A stretch of DNA of 29,453 nucleotides. Source: Ruminococcus difficilis (GTDB lineage Bacteria > Bacillota_A > Clostridia > Oscillospirales > Acutalibacteraceae). The DNA is taken from NCBI RefSeq assembly GCF_016680995.1, contig NZ_JAEQMG010000114.1, forward strand, positions 1-29,453, given 5' to 3'. Below are positions 8,196-17,330 of the stretch, piece by piece. Every line of letters begins with the position of its first letter. The first letter of the stretch is position 1. A program made the position numbers and the translations under genes. The notes below the pieces were generated by a model. The model did no database searches, had not been told where the DNA came from, and worked only from the letters and a program-made list of their open reading frames with translations.

Positions 8196-11100
8196 TCAGC
8201 GAAACGGAAAACGATAGTGTTTCTTTCGATACCACAGGAAGAACGCCGCGATGCCTGCCGGCAGTAGCACGATCTCCCACAAGAGAAGCATGGTGTCAAA
8301 CAGACCGGTCGGAATGATATGGCCGAGTGTGTTTGTCACTACGAGCATCGTATCATCCACTACGGTAAAGCTCATGGTGTTCGTTTGCTCTGACGGAGCG
8401 TCATCCAGTTGGAACGACGCCGAATAATTGCCGTTCTGCTCACTGATGGTGACTTCTGCGTTCTGCGGTACGGCGAACTCCGCCGTTTCATTATGCTTGA
8501 GATAGAACGTGTCGCCGGAGTGAATGCCCTCGCTCTGCGCGACGCCGTTTTTCAACCACTCATAAGTGTCGGTCGGCTCGGCGCCTTCCACCGTCAGGGT
8601 AAAGGCGAATTCCAGATCGGTATCCGCCGCGCTGCCCGATACCACCTTGCGGACGGTGAGGATCTTGTTTTCGTTTTTCTTCTCATTCGGTACGCTCAGC
8701 GTATAGATATAGCTGTCCTCGGTCTCGACCAGCTGACCGTTATAGGAGTCACTGATCAGAGATGGTACGCCGAGCGGCGAGATACGAAAGACGATATCGT
8801 CCTCGAGCCGTGTATAGGTCAGCGGCGCCTGGGTTTCTGTCAGGAAATAGACGGAGCCCGCGCTGCCGGGATTGATGGTTCTGCCGCTGTCGCCGCCGCA
8901 GATATACAGCTCACCGTTCACGGTGACCATATCCTCAAAGCCGGTCATGGGATCGCGGTTCTTTTCATAACCGCCGATGGTGGTATTCGTCTGCTTATAA
9001 AGCGCGAAGTGGGCGTTATCCAGCATCATGCCGCTGTCTTCACTGTCCATCTTGGCGACCTTGAAATTGAACTGCTTATTATAGACGTCGACATACGCGC
9101 TCAGACCGTTACTGCCGGGCTTACCGTTCGCCCATTTCAGATCGGTGCTGTCCTTGGTACCCCACTCGGTGCCGTCCTCATAGAACAGTGAAACGGAACC
9201 GTCGTTGTTCACCTCAAAGCAAAGATTCTTTTGCAGTCCGACATAGCCTCTCGGCGCCGCGGTCTCGGTCAGCGTATAGGTCTGATTCTTGTCAAAGTCA
9301 TACAGAACGGTCACCAAGCCGTCCGAGTCGGAATAATAGGTGCCCACCGTATTGCCGGAGCTGTCGGTCAGGGTGAACTGACCGTTCCGCAGCGGGATAT
9401 CGGAATCCCACTTAAAGAGTCGGATCGCGATACCGCCCTCACGGATATTGGTGATGGTATCCTCGCGCGAGGTATTCGAGATATCGTTCTGATCATAGGT
9501 AACGATATAGTCATACGCCCGGTCATTATCCTCTCCCTCCGGAGTGACGGCGTCGATCCGCGACGCGACCAGATTGACTCTGTCGCCTGACGCGAGCGGC
9601 GTTACCGTGCCGGCGTCGGTGACCGTACCGTCATCGGACACTGTAGGATCCGGATTACTGATGGTGACCTCTCTGATCACATAGCCGTCCAGATCGGTGC
9701 GTTCGCTACCGTCTGCGTTCGGCTGCAGCCTTGTCCAGAAATAGTTGGCTGAGGTCGCGGGGGATTTGATCTGCTTGACGGAGCCTTCGAGCAGCGCGCC
9801 GTCCACATACACCGCCGTATAGATCGAGCTGTGTCCGGTGGTGATGCTCAGATCGCTCCATTCCTTCTTCGCCGTAATACCGTAGCCCTTACGGTTATGA
9901 ACCTCCATCTGCGGGTTTTCATCGGCAATGACCTTACCGACATTCAGCGGATTATCGTCATACTGGAGATAAGAGGGGATCTCCTCCTCATGACCATCCT
10001 CATGTATCTTGGAGCCCATGACGCGCTCATAGCCCATCAGACCGTAGCCGGTCTTGGGATCCTCGGTGACCTTGAAGACAGAGCCGACAGGCAGACCGGG
10101 AACACAGATCGTGTAGCCCGCCGGGATGCCCGAGATCGCGCCGAAGCCCGAGGTTTTGAAGGTGACGTCATCGACGCTGAGGCCGGAGATCTCACCGTTC
10201 TGAATCGCTCTGTAGTTCGCGCGGGAATAGCTGATGGATGTTTCCGCAAAGCCCTGTGTATCGGGATCGTATCGACACATATTCTTATCCGGCGAAAGTA
10301 CAAGGTAGCTGTACATATTCGCACGCGGGATCTGATCTGCAGGAATCTCAACGGACGAGATCGAAAGTCTGAAGTTGAAGGTGGCGGGATCGTCCGTAAC
10401 CTCCTGATTGTTTTCATCCAGGAGCTTTTTCGTGATCAAAAGGTCCTTGATCACATTATCGTTAACGTGGTTGTCAAAGGAGATACTCGGTCGAAGCTGA
10501 GCGGAGCCAGTCTCGGATGAGTAGCTCCTCAGATCGCCCCTGATCTCGATCCTGTCATCGGGAACCTCCTCGCCGTTGATCGTGACATTACCGTAAACAG
10601 AGGAGTTAACGGCACACTCCACGATCCTGTAGGTGATCGTTTCATCGGGGAAGGCGATCTCCGCGTTCCTCGACGGATTGATAAAGTAGATATTATTATA
10701 CGCCTGTTCTTCGGTGAATCCCGGTGGTCGGTATTTTCGGACGAAGTTGACAGGGTGGTTGGAGTTCTGATAGGTCACTCGAACGTTTTCGTCATCGTTG
10801 CCGAGCAGATGCTCCTCACCGGGCTCGCCGTTGGGACCTTCGGGGAGGGTATAGTAGATCTGGAACGGATACTCAAGAAAGTCCGTGTCGAGCTCATCCG
10901 CGCCCTCACCGCTGACGTTTTTGGAAACGACAACGTGTCCGGGCGTAACAGCCGCGATATTGAAGCGCATGTGCAGATTGGAGGCGTTAGCGCCGCGCTC
11001 CATATAGAACACCTTCATCGTGTGGGTGGAATAATCCTTAAAGATGTTTTCTCCCTCGACAAAATACTCGGACAGATATTCATCCAACTCCGCCTGCGTC

Positions 11101-14054
11101 GCGCCGGGATGCTGCTTCATATAGTTTTCGGAGAAAAGCTGACGCAGGGTGGAATGACCCATCTCTCCGTGTATACTGGTGCCGGCTTTATCATAGTAGA
11201 CGTCGCCGGTACGGAAGTTGATCGTACCCATAACGGCGGAATGGATGCCGCCGAGATCGAGAATAAGCTGACCGTCAACATACAGCCAGAAGTCGTCGTC
11301 ACCGGTGAATTCAAAGATGATATCATGACCCCACGCGTCCAGACCGGACGGCGTCTGTACGAAGGAAGCTTCCATTTCCATACCGAAATAGTAGTCCGCG
11401 TTTTTGGGAGCCTCTGTCTGTATGAGATGAAGCTGTTCGTATTTTCTGGGATCATCCTCCGGCAGTCTGCCGATATCAGCTCTCGGAGAGGTGAGTGACG
11501 AATACAGGTTTTGAGGGTTCTTTTGCGCATAAACGCCGGGCAGGATGGTATCAAACGGATAGAACTGACCGTGCTTGAGCGAGTTCGCTGTCGATGTTCT
11601 GTCGTGAGTACCCAGCTCATGGTAAAGAGTGAAGTTGGTCTCACCGTTCTCGCCGTCGTTCCAGCTGACGGTTCCGTCTCCGTTGTTTTTCTTCAGCGTC
11701 GCAAAGTTCTGGGTGCTGTCAAATTCAAAATAACCGCTCGATTCATGTACTCTCTCGAGGAACAGGTGGTTGACATCTCTCGCGCCGGCATAAGCGCCGC
11801 CGAAGTTTTTGTTGGTCGGTGTAGCGATGGGATAACCGTTCTCATCCAGATAAGAACTGAGAAGTCCCGTTGTCAAGGTGCCTGAGTTCGCACCGTTGAA
11901 ATAGTCCCATGTAACGTCGGCTCCGTCCGAAGCGCCGTAATCCTTTCCCTCACGCACGCCGAAATCGACCATCTTCATCTTGATGCCGTACTGGTTGTTA
12001 TCGAGCGTCGGCACCTCGTGCAGTCGGTCACTGAGGTTGAGCTCCTCCAGCGTGGCGAAATAGAAGGGCAGTGCCGCGGACTCGGCACAGGGCTCGAGCG
12101 CTGTTTTGTCCGCGTTGGGACGCAGACCGATATAAGCGTATCGGGTGTTGTCCCAAGCGATCACGTTGCTGTAGAACTCGCCGTCTCTTCTGCCGGGGAT
12201 ATTGATACCGATCGGGTTCTCGGACAGGACCTGATTGCCCGTCAGCTGCGGTGCAAGGTATTTTTCGGAATACGGATTGTACAGCTCATAGTAATAGTTC
12301 GGTTGCTTTGTGACCGCATCCAGATACTCGGTGAACTCCCATTCGAGCGAGCCGGTATCGTCGCCGAGCCACATGATCTTACCGCCCGAGGCATAGCACG
12401 GATAGAGACTGCCGTCGCGGTCGACCGCGTACATATCATAGCGCAGCTCTTCTTCGTTCCAAACACGCACATAGACGATGACCTTCTGACCGTTCGGGAT
12501 ATCGGACACGCTCACGCGGTCGGCGGAGAAGGTGATCAGATCGTTGTCTTCCAACGACGCACGGTCGAGAAGATTCAGCCACGTAAAGCTGTCGGAGGAG
12601 ATTGTTGTGACGCCGAAGCGGCTGCCGCCTTCATCCTGCCCTCTGGGCTCATAGGTCACAAAATATCCGTTTGACTCCAGCTGGATTCGGTGATCCTCGG
12701 AAATATGCACGTTGAATTTTCCGGCGTTCGCGGGAACGCCCGTTGTCGATATGCCGTTGCTGTCGGCGCAAAGATACTGCGTACCGGACGCATTATTGAC
12801 CGACACGGTAAACTTTCCGTCGGAAGGATCGTATTGAAAACGCCACTGATCGATCTCGTTGTTCTCGTCAACATAAAGGATACGGTTGTTGCCCTCTGCC
12901 GTCAGGACGAGCTTGACCAGAGAGTGTGTATCGCCCTGCGCCATCAGCGCGTTACCGACCGTAGAGCCATCCGAGTAATGGAACAGACCGTACGGTTTTT
13001 CGGTGAGCTTTTCGATCGCGGTGATATCAATACCCTGCGGCATAGCGTGTCGGATATAGATCTTAGAGTTCGTCGCGTTATTGTTATCGGTATAATAACG
13101 GATACCTCCGCCGCCGTTTGAATGCTGGATCCACTTTTCCGCGCCGTCCTGCTTGATATAAAAGCCTCGGGGTGCTGAAGCGGCGATATGGATCTCAAGC
13201 GAATCCGCGGCTGTCTCCGACAACTCCACAAGATTTGCGTTTTTATTATGCAGATACTTCTTGACGCCGTTGACATAGGTATACATTTTCAAGCAGTCTC
13301 CGGCCTCTTCAAAAAACCAGACGGCGGCCTCTGCTTGATTGGTAGTTTCTTTGAGGGCGTCATTACTGTTGAGCTGAGAGGTAAAGTATTTCGGCGGCGA
13401 GCCGTAATACAGGTTAAAGCCAAAGGTCAGACCTTCCTGCTCTGTGAGCTCCGCGACGTTTTGCGCATTTCCGCCGGTCGCGCCTCCGTTGTTGATCTCA
13501 ACGATCTCATAAATACTGAAGCCCGTCGCGTAGAAACTGAGCTTGCCGTCCTCTACGGTAAAGTCCTCGATCTCCTCGCGGGTACCGTCATCCTTGATAT
13601 GCACGAGCATTGTCTCGGCACTGCCGCTGATCCCCGGATGGGCGATCTCCACATGGATCGGCTTTTTCTCGTCGGGCTGATATTCCTTATCACCGTGAGT
13701 GATGGTGATGTCATAAGCGGCGATGACCGAGGAAGGTTCGAGCGCGTCGACGTCCTCCGCATAGTCGCCGGTCACGTCGGTGACGGTCGCGACGGCGTTG
13801 TGCGGCATCATACCGTTGAGCTTGACGGTCGCGTCGGGATCGGTGTCCAGATTCAGCTCGATGCTTTGATTACGAAGTCCGTCGGAGCCGGTCACGGCAA
13901 ATACGGACAGCGGGAAACTCGATAATAATATTGTCAGCGCGCACACCATACAGAAGATCCGGCACATGACCCGGCGGCTGACTCTTCCGCGCGGATGCTT
14001 CTTCAAGGAGAGCAGGCTACCGGCGACTGACAATATTCTGTTGTATGATCGCAT
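8196..14054 (-). CDS. Giant sortase-anchored pilus adhesin with fibro-slime/PA14-like and Cna-B domains
   Basis: A 1952-residue surface protein with a long signal peptide (hydrophobic core about 34-52, cleavage near VFA-VTG). The N-terminal 700 residues hold beta-rich modules, including about three Y/W-rich segments reminiscent of beta-trefoil or fascin-like folds (inference). Residues about 730-1050 contain a fibro-slime/PA14-like domain with the core GDDDFWLYVDGQLILDLGG near 918. Then come several Cna-B/SpaA-type or pilin domains starting near 1060, 1235, 1398 (TAKKEWSDL), 1541 (GGIAIRLFKWDSD), 1661 (FKVAKMDSEDSG) and 1798 (LTVRKVVSG). The C-terminus is IIPTG, a membrane segment and a basic tail, the same signal as the major pilin. 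GGAGGG lies 7 nt before the ATG. By position and build it is the Cpa-like tip adhesin; its ligand is unknown. Confidence 0.88.
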   Translation of the reverse strand: MRSYNRILSVAGSLLSLKKHPRGRVSRRVMCRIFCMVCALTILLSSFPLSVFAVTGSDGLRNQSIELNLDTDPDATVKLNGMMPHNAVATVTDVTGDYAEDVDALEPSSVIAAYDITITHGDKEYQPDEKKPIHVEIAHPGISGSAETMLVHIKDDGTREEIEDFTVEDGKLSFYATGFSIYEIVEINNGGATGGNAQNVAELTEQEGLTFGFNLYYGSPPKYFTSQLNSNDALKETTNQAEAAVWFFEEAGDCLKMYTYVNGVKKYLHNKNANLVELSETAADSLEIHIAASAPRGFYIKQDGAEKWIQHSNGGGGIRYYTDNNNATNSKIYIRHAMPQGIDITAIEKLTEKPYGLFHYSDGSTVGNALMAQGDTHSLVKLVLTAEGNNRILYVDENNEIDQWRFQYDPSDGKFTVSVNNASGTQYLCADSNGISTTGVPANAGKFNVHISEDHRIQLESNGYFVTYEPRGQDEGGSRFGVTTISSDSFTWLNLLDRASLEDNDLITFSADRVSVSDIPNGQKVIVYVRVWNEEELRYDMYAVDRDGSLYPCYASGGKIMWLGDDTGSLEWEFTEYLDAVTKQPNYYYELYNPYSEKYLAPQLTGNQVLSENPIGINIPGRRDGEFYSNVIAWDNTRYAYIGLRPNADKTALEPCAESAALPFYFATLEELNLSDRLHEVPTLDNNQYGIKMKMVDFGVREGKDYGASDGADVTWDYFNGANSGTLTTGLLSSYLDENGYPIATPTNKNFGGAYAGARDVNHLFLERVHESSGYFEFDSTQNFATLKKNNGDGTVSWNDGENGETNFTLYHELGTHDRTSTANSLKHGQFYPFDTILPGVYAQKNPQNLYSSLTSPRADIGRLPEDDPRKYEQLHLIQTEAPKNADYYFGMEMEASFVQTPSGLDAWGHDIIFEFTGDDDFWLYVDGQLILDLGGIHSAVMGTINFRTGDVYYDKAGTSIHGEMGHSTLRQLFSENYMKQHPGATQAELDEYLSEYFVEGENIFKDYSTHTMKVFYMERGANASNLHMRFNIAAVTPGHVVVSKNVSGEGADELDTDFLEYPFQIYYTLPEGPNGEPGEEHLLGNDDENVRVTYQNSNHPVNFVRKYRPPGFTEEQAYNNIYFINPSRNAEIAFPDETITYRIVECAVNSSVYGNVTINGEEVPDDRIEIRGDLRSYSSETGSAQLRPSISFDNHVNDNVIKDLLITKKLLDENNQEVTDDPATFNFRLSISSVEIPADQIPRANMYSYLVLSPDKNMCRYDPDTQGFAETSISYSRANYRAIQNGEISGLSVDDVTFKTSGFGAISGIPAGYTICVPGLPVGSVFKVTEDPKTGYGLMGYERVMGSKIHEDGHEEEIPSYLQYDDNPLNVGKVIADENPQMEVHNRKGYGITAKKEWSDLSITTGHSSIYTAVYVDGALLEGSVKQIKSPATSANYFWTRLQPNADGSERTDLDGYVIREVTISNPDPTVSDDGTVTDAGTVTPLASGDRVNLVASRIDAVTPEGEDNDRAYDYIVTYDQNDISNTSREDTITNIREGGIAIRLFKWDSDIPLRNGQFTLTDSSGNTVGTYYSDSDGLVTVLYDFDKNQTYTLTETAAPRGYVGLQKNLCFEVNNDGSVSLFYEDGTEWGTKDSTDLKWANGKPGSNGLSAYVDVYNKQFNFKVAKMDSEDSGMMLDNAHFALYKQTNTTIGGYEKNRDPMTGFEDMVTVNGELYICGGDSGRTINPGSAGSVYFLTETQAPLTYTRLEDDIVFRISPLGVPSLISDSYNGQLVETEDSYIYTLSVPNEKKNENKILTVRKVVSGSAADTDLEFAFTLTVEGAEPTDTYEWLKNGVAQSEGIHSGDTFYLKHNETAEFAVPQNAEVTISEQNGNYSASFQLDDAPSEQTNTMSFTVVDDTMLVVTNTLGHIIPTGLFDTMLLLWEIVLLPAGIAAFFLWYRKKHYRFPFR

Positions 14055-14105
14055 ATGCCGACCCTCCTTTCCGGAACTTTCTAAGTCGGTTTCGTTAGTA
14101 AAGAT

Positions 14106-14822
14106 TTATCCTTTCTGTGTTTCTTTCACAACAGAGCGGTAATAGAATACCGACAGCATGAACAGTCCCGCTGACGCGATGATCGCAAGCAGCAGAAAAA
14201 AGTCCAGCCGTGAATCGTCGCCCGTCTGCGGACGGGACTTGACGTCCGATTCCTTCGACGCGTTGTTCGCGTCATCGTTTGAATCGCCTGAATCGCCTTT
14301 TGCGCTTCCCGAATCCCGATCTGTCGCTGTGACCGTCTCGGACGTCGTTTCACTCTCGCCCGACTGGGTCGGAGCGGTCGTCTCATCGGGGGTAAAGTCA
14401 TTGACAAAGGTGACCGTGCACGGCTCATCGTACCCCTGAGGGGAGTACTTGCCGCCGGTTTTTTGATTGTAGATCACGATACTCGTATACAGCCTTCCGC
14501 TTTCCTCCGTGACAAACACATTGACACGGTATACGGTATCGTCAAAGGTGATCTCTCTGTCGTCGGGCTCTATCCTGATGGAATAAGCATAGGTGCCTTC
14601 TTCGGAGAAATCGATATGGAACGCCTCGCTCTGTCCGTCGGCGAGCGTCATACTCGACCGATCGGGCAGGGGGCTGTTGACTTCTGTGATAATGACCGCC
14701 GTGCCGCCGTTTTTGATATCTACCCAGATATCGACGGGCACTGTCTGAGCGGCGCTACCATGAGCGCCCAGCACAGCGAAGATCAGCGCCAAAACAACGC
14801 TGAAAGCAAATACTCTTTTCAT
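14106..14822 (-). CDS. FctB-like minor (basal) pilin with RPQTG sorting signal
   Basis: A 238-residue protein with a signal peptide (cleavage near AQ, residue 25). A single compact beta domain (about 28-143) follows, with the pattern of FctA/FctB pilin domains: EGTYAYSIRI, then VYRVNVFVTEESGRLY and a closing TVTFVNDF. Next is a Ser/Thr/Asp-rich linker (145-195), then RPQTGDD (197-203), a membrane helix and a basic tail. The linker and single domain fit a base pilin that spans the wall. Its sorting motif differs from the IIPTG of the other two pilins, so a different sortase may anchor it. It starts 17 nt after the sortase gene, with AAGGA before the ATG, and is 51 nt ahead of the adhesin gene. 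Confidence 0.82.
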   Translation of the reverse strand: MKRVFAFSVVLALIFAVLGAHGSAAQTVPVDIWVDIKNGGTAVIITEVNSPLPDRSSMTLADGQSEAFHIDFSEEGTYAYSIRIEPDDREITFDDTVYRVNVFVTEESGRLYTSIVIYNQKTGGKYSPQGYDEPCTVTFVNDFTPDETTAPTQSGESETTSETVTATDRDSGSAKGDSGDSNDDANNASKESDVKSRPQTGDDSRLDFFLLLAIIASAGLFMLSVFYYRSVVKETQKG

Positions 14823-14839
14823 GAATACTTCCTTATCGG

Positions 14840-15556
14840 TTATGTGACCGGTGTTAATATGCCGAAAACAGCCATTCGCTCTACGTTTTCGGCGGACTGG
14901 CAGGTAGTCATCGCCAGTACTCTGCTGTGGGCGTCAACGCCCTGCGGCTCAAAGACCGCCGCGTGCTGCTTGAGATATTGCAGCAATTCTTCATTGGTGC
15001 TGTCGGGCGGATCGAACACCGTCTTTTCCGTCGCGTCCGCCTTACAGGCGGCAAACAGCCGGATGGTGTAATCCTGCCCCGAGGTCGTGATCAGCGTACC
15101 GGTGCGGTGCTGATCAAAATATTCCTGTTTGATAAAGTCATCCAAAGCGCCGAACATGGCTCCATGCTCCATATGGTGACCGTAGAGTATCGAGTAAGGG
15201 TCGGAAAAGTCCGCACGATTCCTACTGTCCAGAAAAATAGAGCCGGACAGCGAGAATTCTCCGAATGGATCTTTGTTGATGTACTCTTCATTGTTCCTGC
15301 CCTGCATCACAGGGTAGTCAATGGAGGTGTTGTCGATCGTCAGCCACGCGACGGCGTCATCGGAAAGCTCTCCGAGCGCTTCGCTGCCGTGACCGAGCTG
15401 AGGTTTGTATTTGAGTACGCTCTTATCGTTCGCGTTCAGATAGACATTGACCGCGTCGATCATGGCGTAAAGGCATATAAGAAACAGCAGGAGGCAAAGG
15501 ATAGCTACAATTCGATTGACGGCGGAGTCCATAAATCGAATCGTTTTTCGCAGCAT
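14840..15556 (-). CDS. Class B sortase, pilus assembly
   Basis: A 238-residue transpeptidase with an N-terminal membrane anchor (about 16-36) and a class B sortase domain. Residues consistent with catalysis are His127 in ILYGHHM, Cys219 in AMTTCQ and Arg227 in NVERM. The LYGHHM.HGAMFGALDDF segment is typical of class B. It would cleave the IIPTG signals and join pilin subunits through lysine side chains outside the membrane. Pilus islands of the S. pyogenes FCT type also use a class B enzyme, whereas many other Gram-positive pili use class C. The ATG at 15556 has GGGAGG 7 nt upstream; the longer frame begins with a poor TTG. It lies between the major and minor pilin genes. Confidence 0.9.
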   Translation of the reverse strand: MLRKTIRFMDSAVNRIVAILCLLLFLICLYAMIDAVNVYLNANDKSVLKYKPQLGHGSEALGELSDDAVAWLTIDNTSIDYPVMQGRNNEEYINKDPFGEFSLSGSIFLDSRNRADFSDPYSILYGHHMEHGAMFGALDDFIKQEYFDQHRTGTLITTSGQDYTIRLFAACKADATEKTVFDPPDSTNEELLQYLKQHAAVFEPQGVDAHSRVLAMTTCQSAENVERMAVFGILTPVT

Positions 15557-15674
15557 ACCTTTGCCTCCCTTCAATTTCTTATCTTAGGGGAATCAAGCTT
15601 TTTCAAGCATTTTCAAACCGCCGAACACGCGCACGAGAACGAAGCAGCCACTGATTCATTCACGCCAAAAGGCT

Positions 15675-15695
15675 GAGCACGCGATTCACGCGCTC
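15675..15695 (-). terminator. Possible partial terminator between pilin and sortase genes
   Basis: GAGCACGCG-attca-CGCGCTC forms a hairpin with one bulge. On the minus strand a weak T-rich stretch (AGCCTTTTGG) follows. It lies in the 242-nt gap after the major pilin gene. Leaky termination here would lower sortase expression relative to pilin, but the signal is weak. Confidence 0.3.
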
Positions 15696-15798
15696 GAATT
15701 CATCATTGCCCACTTAACCTCTGTCGGAGTTTGTAAGATCATGACCCGGCAAAAGCCGCGTCAGAGAAGCGTTAAGATAACGCGTTATTCGGAAAGGA

Positions 15799-16917
15799 TT
15801 ATTCCTCTTCCGCTCTCTTTTTCTTTCTCGCGATGAAGAAGATCGCCAGTGCGCCGAAGAGCAGCAGACCGATCGCGAACGGAGCTACGGTCAGCAGAAC
15901 GCCGGTGGGGATGATGCCGTCACGCTCATTGGTGAAAGCAACGCTGTGATTCGCGTCGGTAAGAGCGATCTGACCGGAATTGTTGCCGGTTACAGTGCTG
16001 CCGTTGTCAACAACATAGCTGGCGGTATAATCCTGCGCGTCCTCGCTGACGGTGCAGACCGCGCCCGCGTTCAGACCCAGAACTTTGAAATCACTGCCGT
16101 CGGTTAAGTCAAAGGTGCCGGTATAAGTGCCGTCTGTACCGATCGTGATGGTGGTCGGGTTTCCGGTGACGTCTGTCGCTTCAACAGGATAGGTTCCGGG
16201 GTTCGCGTTGGTAATGTTCAGCGTAAAGGTAAAGCGCTTGTTCTTATCACCCTGATTACCGGTGATCGTCTTGCTGAAATCAAAATCATACTGAGTGACA
16301 GAGTTGGTGTAGCCGGAGCTCTTTACATCAGGATCAGAGGTGTATGCGCCGTCAGTACCGATCGTGGTCGCGGAGTTACGCAGAACGTAGCTGTCTACGG
16401 AAAGCTCGTCATTGGCATTAGCCACAACAAAGACGTCGAGATAACGCGGAGTGGTATCATAGGTAACGCCGGGCTTTTGTCCGTCGGTCTCATTGATCAC
16501 ATATCTGTAAACGCCGGGCTTGGTGAACGAATTCGCCGGGAATGTTACGGTAACACTCTTCTGGGCGTATTTCTTGCCCGCTGTGGTTGAGCCCTGCGCG
16601 TCTGTCGGCAGACCTGCATGGGTACTTGCGGTGTCGGTATTGCTGAATGCAGCGTTGCCGATAGAAGCGGTGACGTCGCTGGCGAGGATCTCGATAGTAT
16701 TGGCGGTTGCCGCAGCGGCTGTACCTCTGGTGATGGTGTAGGCGAAGGTGATATCAGGGATATTCGCGTCTTCATCAACTACCAGATTCTTGGTGATCGT
16801 GGTGGTTCCGCCGATAGGCGTGTAGGTGGTTGCCGCCGAAGCGGGGATTGCGGCAAAAGCAACGATCAGCGCGAAGACCATTACGATCGCCATGAGTTTT
16901 GAAAAACGTGTTTTCAT
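15799..16917 (-). CDS. FctA-like major pilin, two isopeptide domains, IIPTG sorting signal
   Basis: A 372-residue pilin with a signal peptide (ASA, about 28). It carries two Spy0128-type pilin domains. Domain 1 has K43 (ITKNLVVD), E143 (YRYVINETDG) and N167 (VFVVAN); domain 2 has K216 (FSKTITG), E292 (TVSEDAQDY) and N330 (VAFTNERDG). These triads fit the Lys-Asn isopeptide crosslinks with a catalytic Glu known in this family. The C-terminus is IIPTG (335-339), a hydrophobic segment and RKKKR. The polymerising lysine is not obvious; K199, between the domains, is a candidate. The ATG at 16917 follows AGGAGG by 8 nt; the longer frame is rejected because the signal peptide would be buried. Confidence 0.9.
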   Translation of the reverse strand: MKTRFSKLMAIVMVFALIVAFAAIPASAATTYTPIGGTTTITKNLVVDEDANIPDITFAYTITRGTAAAATANTIEILASDVTASIGNAAFSNTDTASTHAGLPTDAQGSTTAGKKYAQKSVTVTFPANSFTKPGVYRYVINETDGQKPGVTYDTTPRYLDVFVVANANDELSVDSYVLRNSATTIGTDGAYTSDPDVKSSGYTNSVTQYDFDFSKTITGNQGDKNKRFTFTLNITNANPGTYPVEATDVTGNPTTITIGTDGTYTGTFDLTDGSDFKVLGLNAGAVCTVSEDAQDYTASYVVDNGSTVTGNNSGQIALTDANHSVAFTNERDGIIPTGVLLTVAPFAIGLLLFGALAIFFIARKKKRAEEE

Positions 16918-16980
16918 GGTTTTTTCCTCCTTAGGATAAAAAATATTTATTTTCTGCAAAAATGCATACAGAATCAGTAA

Positions 16981-16998
16981 GCTCCCACCCATGGGAGC
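16981..16998 (-). promoter_or_regulatory. Hairpin in the leader of the major pilin gene
   Basis: GCTCCCA (16981-16987) pairs with TGGGAGC (16992-16998) about 65 nt upstream of the pilin start. There is no U-tract, so it is not a terminator; it could be a 5-prime stabiliser or processing site that raises pilin mRNA relative to the upstream gene. I found no convincing promoter in the gap. Confidence 0.35.
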
Positions 16999-17028
16999 AA
17001 AGGCACACGCCGGGGGTCAATATGAAAA

Positions 17029-17173
17029 GGTTGAGATTGCCACACCTCCTAAAGGAGGTTCGCAATGACGAATTATTATAGGTTGAGATCGCCACACCTT
17101 CTAAAGGAGGTTCGCAATGACGAAATATTATAGGTTGAGATCGCCACACCTCTTAAGGGAGGTTCGCAATGAC
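17029..17173. repeat. Three tandem copies of a 52-bp palindromic repeat
   Basis: Copies begin at 17029, 17081 and 17133 (exact 52-bp period; the third is truncated). Each has the form GGTTGAGATYGCCACACCT, then AAAGGAGGT or a close variant, then TCGCAATGAC; the two ACCTCCT/AGGAGGT halves form a hairpin. Single relatives with other cores occur at 19542, 24033 and 25305. The array fills most of the 413-nt gap between the signal-peptidase-like gene and the major pilin gene. The rest of the gap (17174-17330) shows nothing recognisable. Confidence 0.85.
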
Positions 17174-17330
17174 CTTTTCGGATGAAGCTGCAACATCATT
17201 GTTGCCCGTTGTACTCGATCGGTTGACCGATATCAATAAAGCACGAAAAGGCGCGCCTTCCGCACGCCTCGCTATGTATTATAGATGATGGTAGCAAAAC
17301 ATAGCTTCGGTAATATGGGGTCTGTGCAAA

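Noticed and set aside
8409..13925. Several 200-260-codon plus-strand frames within the adhesin gene
   Set aside because: They lie wholly inside the 1952-residue minus-strand adhesin, share its codon phase and show no ribosome sites or recognisable products.
17029..17173. Three 52-bp repeats as a miniature CRISPR array
   Set aside because: The copies abut with no spacer sequences between them, the unit is palindromic throughout, relatives occur singly elsewhere, and no cas gene is nearby.
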